Shown one piece after another: positions 56,546 through 64,000 of a stretch of 64,000 nucleotides of DNA (its first letter is position 1; every line of letters begins with the position of its first letter). The stretch is from contig NC_084892.1 in NCBI RefSeq assembly GCF_958979055.1, positions 3,427,501 through 3,491,500 of the forward strand, given 5' to 3'. This DNA is from Alnus glutinosa (taxonomy: Eukaryota; Streptophyta; Magnoliopsida; Fagales; Betulaceae). A program made the translations under genes and the position numbers. The notes beneath the pieces were generated by a model. It was not told where the DNA came from. It ran no database searches and saw nothing but the letters and a program-made list of their open reading frames with translations.

Positions 56546-59500
56546 CGCGCGCGCCCGCCCGCGCGCGCACACACACACACACACAACACAAGTGCACGTG
56601 TATACTCCTTGTTTCAAAAATTAGAAAATGAACCTTTAAAATATGGTATGGTTTGTGCATCTGGACCATGGCACTTTGTTTAAAAATCAACTAGTAATTG
56701 CAGATTATGCTTCTTCAAAATATGTAATGCAGGAACGATATGGTGGAAAGCAACAATAAAAATTCTGTTGGGAGGACTGGATCTAAGACTTATTCACCAA
56801 CTGAGAAAGAGTTGGATTCTTTTGACAAGGTTGGCTTCCTTCCATTTAAATCAAGTGCGTTTCATAGTTTTCTATACTTAATGGCTTCATCTTAATGTTG
56901 AAGTCACAAGTGGCCGATATGACTTGGCAGGTAAACAAGAAAACCTTAGTCACAAGGGTCCTGTATTTATTTTATGTGTGCTTTAGATAGATTCTTAAAG
57001 CCACCATCTCGTTCTTGATCTAAACAAAAACCAGGATTATCAAACCTCCAGTTCTTGCAGCAATCAGACATAAAATGGTATGTGAATACCCTAGTACCTA
57101 GTAATAAATTTTGTAGTTTTGAACAAATGCATGGAATGGAAAGAATTGAAGGCTTCTCATTTTCGATTTAAAAGAGCTATTAGGACTGGGTCGACTATTT
57201 CTGAGCAGTGAACCATGTCTCAGAACTCATGGCAGAAGCTTTTGTGTCATTTAGAAGCAGTGGACTAAAAGTATTTTGTATAAGAAATGTGGGGACTATG
57301 ATTTCTACCTGTAAGTCCAGTAAATTCAAAGAATACCGAAAAGACCCTTACTGGGTATGGATGCTTGTGTGTTGATTACGGCATTTCCTGCACTGATTAA
57401 TATTGGTGGACATGCATAAGGATTTAATGGACATGATTCACTAATGTCTCATCAGGGACTTCATTGCTTAATCTGCATTTTTTTGTGTTGCTTTTCATTT
57501 TTCCAGTGTTGTTGCTTTTAATTGAATTGTTTCAAGATATTATTCCCTATAAATGTCTGAAGTTAAGTGCACAGTAGGTTTTACAGTTATGATTATGAGT
57601 CTCATTGTGCCAGTGGACCTTGTTTAACCATGTATTGAAATTCTGACTTAGTATCAGTTAATATCCTATACACCATTCTGGTATATGAAAATCAAAAGAA
57701 ATCAGGAAAAAATTGGATAGCATAAAAAAATGCATTAGGAAAAAAAAAAATTGAACTCTATTTGAGTTATAATATATAATATAACAATCAGAAAGTTCAC
57801 TACATGTGCCACTGCATTCATCTATTCCACACAACAGCATAAAAAAATTTGATGCTTAACACAATCCTTAAAAGCCCTTTATATGTAAGAATGTGCATAT
57901 GCTCACACTTTGGCATTTAATTATTTCCATCAATTTCATTTAATTCTAGGTTAATGGCGTCCTCTATCTTTGCATTATGGTAAATTCACAAAATACACTT
58001 CTTTAATATGATCCTTGGTGTTTCATCATTCTGTTGATGACCCCAATGAATGGGTTTCTAAACACCATTGTTGTCCCAGTTTGAAAAGTCCTATGGTATG
58101 TCCTTTTATTTGGAATTGGTTGAAAGCTTTTTTGATATGGTGAAATTGACATATCGTGTCAGGCATTGGAGAGCGTGGAAGAAGCTCTTATAAGACTAGA
58201 AAAGTTGCTTCAAGAGTTGCATTTATCAAGTTCTGGTTCTGGAAAAGAGCATCTAAAAGCTGCTTGTTCTGACCTTGAGAAAATAAGGAAGCTAAAGAAA
58301 GAGGCCGAATTTTTGGGGGCTTCTTTCAGAGCAAAAGCAGATTCCCTTCAACAGGTATATTTCTTCTTCTTCTAATATTTTATTTAAGGATAGTTTGGAC
58401 CTCATAACATGTTGACTATCAGTGACTGCACTCCACTTGACTTTCTCACTATCTTGAAGAACTCAATAAGTGTTGTGAGCCTTGCCTTTTTTCTTTTTCA
58501 GACTATAAGTTTTTTTAAGGGAAGCAACATGCAATAATTTGCTTTATTTTAATCTTATTTTGTGTTATTTTAAGTCTTATTACTAACTAAGGGATCTGTT
58601 GATATGCAAATTTTGGTGATAAAGATGTAAAATTAATAGCCTCTAATTAGAAAACTGCACCTTTGTAGAAAATCTAATTATGCATTGAAAACGACCAATT
58701 CAACATGTGCCCTTCTTTGCATGTTCAAAGTGTGGTACTTACTCCCTTGCCGAGCTGACGTGGTTGCTTTCTTCAAACAAAAAGTGCAGTGTAAATCCTT
58801 TCTTTTTGATCTCTTCAGTTTCATGCTCAATCAGTTAGGGTCACATTTCTAGCTTTTCATGATTTTCTTGATCTGTTTTCTTTTTCTGATTAGGTGTATC
58901 TCTTGTATACTTCCTGTGAACTTGGGTTGCGTCTTTGCCATTTTTAATGAATTTTCGATTACTTATAAAAAAGAAGAGTGGACATTTCCAAATTGTTGAA
59001 ATATGTATATTTTCTCATTTAGTGCTGGTATTTCTGTATTGATCATCCAGGGAGATGGTGATGGTCATTCCAAATCAAGAATCAGTGGGCAGCAGCAGTA
59101 CTTGAAAGGGAAAAACAGGAAGAGTGCTAATGTATTGCTGGACAGGAGCGACAGGTATGGGGCTGATACAGTAGTTTTAGCTCTTTCACTTGCTGCAAGC
59201 TAAATATTTAATGCTCATCTTTGATATTTCCACAGTGACCTGCATTTTTTTTTATTGGGGTTCTCTTATTCAAAAAAGGATTTCTTTCCAGAGTTGTCAA
59301 CAAATCTCGTGGATTGTGGAGTTTCTTTATGCGCCCTCCAGCCAGGAAGCCTGGTCCAGAGTCAATTACAGATGGATCTGTACGCCCTTCTTTTACCATG
59401 ACTATACTACATTAATTACTTGCGCATTTATTACCTAATAGTGCATGGAGTCATAGCCAAATGCATTATTTACATTTTAGGAATTCTTGTACATGTAAGC

Positions 59501-62500
59501 AATAGATTGCTGTCTGGCTCAAATGTAGATCTGTTTGACCAAAACCAAATAACAATGACATTGATCTGATATATCATTCTGTCTGGTCAGGGCAAGGTTG
59601 TATGTCTTTAGGTAAAATAAAATTGTATGCCACAGTCATCCTATCATGTGTTTGGGTGCTCTCATTACTGCATGTATGTATTTATGCATTTATCATTTGT
59701 TAGGAATGTGTCTTTCATTTTTCACATGCCCTTTCATATTAAACTCAAAAGCCAGCACTTTAGGTGTTACCACCTCCCTCCTTAGTATATGTCTCAAAAT
59801 CTTTAGATATCTACCTAGATGTATAGACTTCGGTCTCAAATCAACTAATGAGTTTTGCATGAATTATTGGTATTTAGATGATTGGATTACCACATTACCA
59901 CCAATATGAATAGATTTTGTTGGTTGAAGGTTGATGGTTATGGTTGTTTGAAGGTTGATGGTTACAGCCACCCGGCTAGATATAACTTAGGGCAGCCCAA
60001 ACTGACTAAAGAAAGCATTCCATAAGGCACAAGTAATCTTACAATGGAGAAGAAGATAGTCTATGGACTCCCCATTCCTCTTGCATATGTAGCGCCAATC
60101 AACCGCAATAACATGTTGCTTCTTAAGATCTTTCTTAGGTCCGCCGACCAAGCCAAAAAAGCCGCTCTTAGAGGCACCTTGGTCCGCCAAATACTCTTCA
60201 AAGGAAAAGGAATGCCATCAGTACAAGCAAGAACCTTGTAAAAGGAGCTAACCTCGAACATCCCTTTGTTTGAAGGGGCCACCAAAGCTTATCTTCCACC
60301 TTCCAATCATGAGCCGCTCTAATAAGGCTTACATTCCACTGAAGGGAACCACTAGAGAGATCCAAATGAATTGCAACAAAACATCCTTAACACAAGCAAT
60401 GCTATGCAACTTCGAGAATGCTTCTTTAATGGCCATCTCCCCACACCACATATCATCTCAGAATCTGATATTGGAGCCATCTCCCGGCTCAAATCTGGTA
60501 TGACTAGAAAACATCCTCCACCCCCTCTTAATATTCTTCCATAGCCTCACCCCGTACGACCTTGGGAGATCAATAGAACGCCACCCACCCCAAGAACTAC
60601 CAAATCTAGAATCCACAACGACTCTTCACCATGCCGCTCTCTCATGCACATAGCGCCACAACTATTTCCTTAATAGAGCGCGATTGAACATTCTCAAGTT
60701 TCGAACTCCCAACCCTACCTCATAAATTGGAGAGCAAACCTTGGACCAACTAATCGGATGATATTTGAACTCTTCACCTATCCTGCTCCATAAGAAATCT
60801 CGATGGAGCTTCTCTATGCAATTTGTCACACTAGCCGGAAGGGGGAAAGAGACATGAAGTACGTAGGTAAATTGGAAAGGGTTCTCTTTATAAGGGGTAA
60901 CCCTTCCATTTGACAAATACATCATTTTCCAACTAACTAATAGACGCTTAATCTTTTCTACTACACTATCCCAATTAGACTTGGCCTCGTAAGAGGCTTC
61001 TAGCAGAAGACCAAGATACTTCAGAGGACAAAGAGGAAACCCCACAACCCAAAATGCCAGTCAGCCCATCTACATTATCCACATTACCCACAAGAACCAA
61101 TTCTAACTTATCCAAGTTAACCTTCGAATTGGAGACAACCTCAAAATATAAGAATAAAGCCCGCAGATATTGAAGGTGATCAGGATTGGCCCCACAAAAA
61201 ACCAAGTTATCGTCCGCGAACAACAGGTGGGATATACTAACCACACAAGAGTGCCTAGACCCTATAGAGAAGCCTGAGAGAAGACCCCCATCAATAGTTG
61301 CAGTAATCATTTTGCTAAGAACCTCCGTAACAATAACGAACAGGAAAAGAGACAAAAGGTCTCCCTATCTCAACCCGCGGGAACTACAGAAGAAACCGAA
61401 CGGATTGTCATTCACCAAGACGGAGAAGCGCATCAAAGAGATGCAATGCGATATCTAAGAGCACCATTTCTCCCTGAATCCACACCTTCTCAACAAATAT
61501 AGTAAGGACTCCCAGTCGACATGATCATAGGCATTCTCAATATCCAACTTGCAAAGCATCCTTGGTTCACTAGATCTTATCTTACTATCCAGATATTCAT
61601 TTACTATAAGCATTGAATTAAGGATTTGCCTACCTTTAACAAAGGCATACTGGGACTTCGAACTACTCTTCTCTACTACCCTTCTCGATCTATTTGTAAG
61701 GACTTTGGCAATGATCTTATAAATTTCACTTAAAAGACTAACAGGTCGGAAGTCCTTAAGATCAATAGCCCCCAGATTTCTTCCAGATGAGAGCAATGAT
61801 GTGGCATTGAGGCTTCTTTCAAACCTACTACAAGCATGAAAGTCATGAAACACCCCCATAATGATACGTTCAGATTTTCCTAGGGCTAGGTGGCACTACC
61901 GTAGCCACCAAGCAACCCCAAGCCGGCTGGAATAAGGAGTTTAATTCTCCATATATTATTTCCTTAAGTATTTAGTTTAATAAGGAATGTATTTTCCATT
62001 AGTTATTTTCTTCTTAGTTTATTTTCCTACATTGTGTTATGACGGCTAGACCTAATGGTTATGTCTTATGACCTAGCCGTCATCTATTTAAGTGTAATCC
62101 TACCCAAGGAATAAGCATGTTGAATATTTTGAAAACCTAGACCTTTTTGGTTGTTTTGGAGATCAAGGCTCTCTCGAAGTAGCCATTGGAGATCACGGCT
62201 CTCTCGAAGTAGCCCATATCTTTTCTTTTGTTCCTTTTTATTATTTGATTGCATCACATAATGCATGTTTTGATCACATCCCAGGAAGCTTGAAAGAAAG
62301 CCATCGAAAAACCATCCAGGCCTGGAGCCTTGTCACCGTTTGGGCCTTTTTTCCCGTAAAAACAGCGCTTCATTAGGCTGCACTTGAAGTTCTTCCAGCT
62401 GGCATTGGAATTTCTTTTTGTAATACGTCCATTATTGTTGTGGTTTGTGTGATTTTCATCTGGCTGGTAGATTCTTAGATGTTACAAGGTTTTATAATTT

Positions 62501-63676
62501 CGTTCTGAAAATTTGGAAGGGGAGCTACAAGGCTAAGGCTATGGCCAGATAGAGTTAATACTTTGTTGGTGCATTTAAATCTTTGGCTTGTTCTGAAAAC
62601 CAAGTTTGTTTTTGTGGATTGGTTTGATTGTTTAAGATTAACAAGGGCTTGGTTTAGGCTGTCAATAGGATAAAATATCATATATTCTTAGGGTGTAGGC
62701 TGTTGTCAAGGGCTTGGTTTGGCTTGTTTGGAACACCAGTTAATCAGACATTGCTTTTCTAGGAAGCCAAAAGCTCCATTTTATTCCAAGTATGTCCACT
62801 TGTGGTGTTTAGAGTGCCAATTCCCAACTTTGGTTCAAGAGGAGTCTATGAGCATTGAGCAACAACATATGAATTAAAAAGCAACTGAATGAGTGAATAG
62901 AAAGTTTTACTATTATAATGGAGGCAGTTCAGGAGTGCTCCTTTTGCTGCTCTATAATCACAATCTAGTCAAGCTATTCTGATGTGGGACGGATTTGAGT
63001 AATTTGTCTATGTTTGCATATGGTGGTTTGAAAGAGTTATGATCTTGGGGTTTGTTATAGTGAAGAAAAGGCTTTTGGGATTGTAGATTGAATTAGGGTT
63101 TAGAAGGATTATATCTTGGTCTCTGCGAAATTGCAGGAATTGAGAACAAGGGTGCTGGAGATTCTGGAAGATAGCAAGGATGGTTCCCTAGGGCTGGACT
63201 GGAAGGCTGTTTAATGGCTATTGTTTAGGGGAAAGTATATAGGGCTGTGGGGTTCTGATATGATTAAGGAAAGGATTAGATTCGGGGTTGCAACGAGATA
63301 ATAAAAGAGGGATTCTCATTGATCTTGAGGGACTGTGTGAACAGTAACAATGTGCCATAGAGAAGAAGAGAGTAAAAGAGAACACTTAAGGCATTCTTGC
63401 TTTGACAATCAAATTACTTCGTCTCTGAAAAATGCCTTATTAAGACATTAGAAGCTTGTATGCTTTGTTGAAATGAAAGTAATCTATTTTTTTTTTTTTT
63501 CTTATGTGCAGGAAAATGAATGTGTGGAGCAGAATACTTCAAACACAGATGTTGCAGACTCAGTGGTTGCAGACTCAGAGTCAAACGAAATTCGACGATT
63601 TGAACTTTTGAGAAATGAGCTAATAGAACTTGAAAAACGGGTCCAAAGAAGTGCTGATCAATCAGAAAATGAGGAG
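51036..63676 (+). CDS. LETM1-like family protein, 5' part (3' end outside window)
   Basis: Fourteen exons join in frame to 763 codons: 51036-51076, 52188-52680, 52979-53070, 53710-53874, 53969-54362, 55757-55875, 55978-56050, 56134-56354, 56442-56486, 56733-56829, 58163-58354, 59051-59154, 59292-59379 and 63512-63676. The start MAIKLQRNSFFYS in a 41-base coding exon gives correct phase into SSSDPWVSGK. Landmarks are FASGDEGVTVNGIPQ, NQSLQGEDYSDGLVQSLHEA, RQSAPLESLIRDKLSSKQPE, EAFEWFWSEQVP, VVFWVNLVQKQLQQAIDREK, VLERDLAIFGFFVALGRST and NVKAAKFLSRG. These recall Arabidopsis At3g11560/At5g06220, annotated LETM1-like. The LETM1 domain itself would lie beyond 64000, so the mitochondrial or plastid role is inferred. 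Coiled-coil stretches lie in exons 11 and 14 (ALIRLEKLLQELH; FELLRNELIELEKRV). Intron 13 is 4.1 kb and holds nested elements. No break was seen. Confidence 0.82.
51617..51940 (+). repeat. 162-bp tandem duplication in LETM1-like intron 1
   Basis: Copy 1 starts GGATAGATTTGGAGCC at 51617 and copy 2 at 51779. They differ by about one substitution and one inserted C, so the duplication is recent. Copies end near GCCCCGCAGTTC(C)GACGG. Confidence 0.97.
56508..56590 (+). repeat. Compound (CT)n-(CA)n-(CG)n-(CA)n microsatellite
   Basis: Starts about 20 bases after the donor of LETM1-like exon 9. A CT tract is followed by CACACACGCGCGCG, a CCCGCCC centre, GCGCGCGCACAC and further CA units. The CA/CG part is alternating pyrimidine-purine and nearly symmetric. 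Confidence 0.95.
58888..58973 (+). mobile_element. LINE 3'-tail fragment in LETM1-like intron 11
   Basis: GGTGTATCTCTTGTATACTT, ACTTGGGTTGCGTC and TTTTTAATGAATTTTCG lead into ATTACTTATAAAAAAG. This is the usual ending of plant LINEs and resembles the tail signature at 3560-3689 (there on the minus strand). The 5' part is missing. Confidence 0.65.
59975..62420 (-). pseudogene. LINE reverse-transcriptase relic, antisense in LETM1-like intron 13
   Basis: Read right to left, the frames follow the order of a plant LINE ORF2: NGDKAPGPDGFSMAFFQAS (about 62281-62345), IDLKDFRPVSLL, SQYAFVKGRQI, the RT motif KLDIENAYDHVDW (near 61540), the catalytic-centre motif FADDNLVF (near 61205), KYLGLLL, YLSNGRVTPYK, and a zinc-finger-like region KSIWRTKVPLRAAFLAW and DYLLLHC (60040-60190). 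Several stops and frameshifts separate the pieces. The endonuclease part and the poly(A) tail are absent, so it is dead and truncated at both ends. A solo LTR at 61862-62256 splits it inside the region before IMGVFHDF. Confidence 0.92.
61862..62256 (+). mobile_element. Solo LTR inserted in the LINE relic
   Basis: A 395-bp segment starting TGATACG and ending GCATCA, with matching TGAT/ATCA ends. It is flanked by perfect 5-bp duplications CATAA (61857-61861 and 62257-62261). Removing it restores continuity of the LINE's WDVI...IMGVF region. It has a TATTTAAG promoter-like motif near 62086 and a 30-base tandem duplication (GGAGATCAAGGCTCTCTCG, repeated as GGAGATCACGGCTCTCTCG, about 62157-62215). 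No internal coding region is left. The superfamily is not determined. Confidence 0.92.
62421..63511 (+). other. Remainder of LETM1-like intron 13
   Basis: About 1.1 kb of intron downstream of the LINE relic, with a T-run before the acceptor at 63511. A few TTGGTTT/GGCTTGG phrases repeat (about 62570-62740). No element or gene is identified. Confidence 0.5.
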
Positions 63677-64000
63677 GTACATCTCAAGGTCTTAAGCTGC
63701 TTATATATAAAATGAAATATATCCAAATCTGCCATTAGGAGGTGGAGTTCAAAGGTTGGTTGGATGTTGGATGGGGCCTAGGTTAAAGATACCTGAAGTC
63801 CCAGCCAGTTCTGTTGACTTTTTGAAATCCTTATGGCATTTGGGCCATGCTCTAGTAACAGTTGATGCCTAAAACTTCACTACATATTTTAATAGCTGGG
63901 AATTTTCACTTAAAATGAAACTTTCTGAAATTTCTCAAAAGTTTTAAATATGAAGCCATCAAGAAGCAATTTCCATTTATAGCAGTTAATATCTTACAAA
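63677..64000 (+). other. LETM1-like intron 14, incomplete
   Basis: Intron sequence after the GTACAT donor; the next exon lies outside the window. Confidence 0.6.

Noticed and set aside
56430-56690. Frames across the CT/CA/CG repeat
   Set aside because: Microsatellite translations inside an intron.
60044-61458. Plus-strand frames opposite the LINE relic
   Set aside because: Shadows of the minus-strand RT relic, which has ordered RT motifs.
1-64000. CRISPR arrays, operons, rRNA and intact tRNA genes
   Set aside because: None seen; the window is eukaryotic nuclear DNA and its tandem repeats lack the spacer-repeat pattern.

Overview
This window is nuclear DNA of a flowering plant, very probably a woody rosid eudicot. 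The genes are split by AT-rich GT-AG introns, their products all have closest known relatives in dicots, and the space between genes is low in GC and full of MITEs, SINEs, LINE tails and poly(A)/(T) tracts. A Fagales-like tree is a guess from the repeat style only. I identified genes by reading exons frame by frame and joining them by splice phase. No database was searched, so family names rest on recalled protein families.

Layout. (1) 16-5801 (+): 3' part of SPINDLY (SPY), a nuclear/cytosolic protein O-fucosyltransferase; its 5' half lies outside the window. (2) 8033-11787 (-): complete six-exon cyclophilin CYP18-2/PPIL1-type peptidyl-prolyl isomerase of the spliceosome, 164 aa. (3) 13031-16661 (+): complete 11-exon ELM1, a plant mitochondrial fission factor, divergent from the cyclophilin across a 1.24 kb shared promoter region. 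(4) 18840-19771 (+): complete three-exon Casparian strip membrane domain protein (CASP), 200 aa. (5) 21203-25720 (+): complete eight-exon mRNA decapping activator DCP1, 370 aa. (6) 28476-30302 (+): complete four-exon small organelle RRM protein (SRBP11-like), 132 aa. (7) 32409-33452 (-): single-exon F-box protein, 347 aa. (8) 33453-51035: 17.6 kb without a recognisable gene, packed with nested and foldback elements. (9) 51036 to beyond 64000 (+): 5' part of a LETM1-like family protein, 14 exons seen; its 4.1 kb intron 13 holds an antisense LINE relic that is itself interrupted by a solo LTR.

The genes do not form a pathway. They are housekeeping genes (glycosylation, splicing, mitochondrial division, decapping, organelle RNA binding) plus one endodermis gene. 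Their order matters more: SPY-CASP-LETM1-like matches, from memory, Arabidopsis At3g11540-At3g11550-At3g11560, and ELM1-like-CASP-SRBP11-LETM1-like matches At5g06180-At5g06200-At5g06210-At5g06220. The window therefore looks like an unfractionated version of a block that Arabidopsis holds as two partly deleted copies.

I found no convincing undescribed gene system. The most unusual material is in the repeats: foldback elements with GGGGTGGC-type GC cores set in A/T arms, a poly(A)-tailed retroposon family without visible reverse transcriptase (one copy carrying a hAT element with 8-bp target duplications), a LINE/solo-LTR nest, two (CT)n tracts just downstream of 5' splice sites, and several recent tandem duplications.
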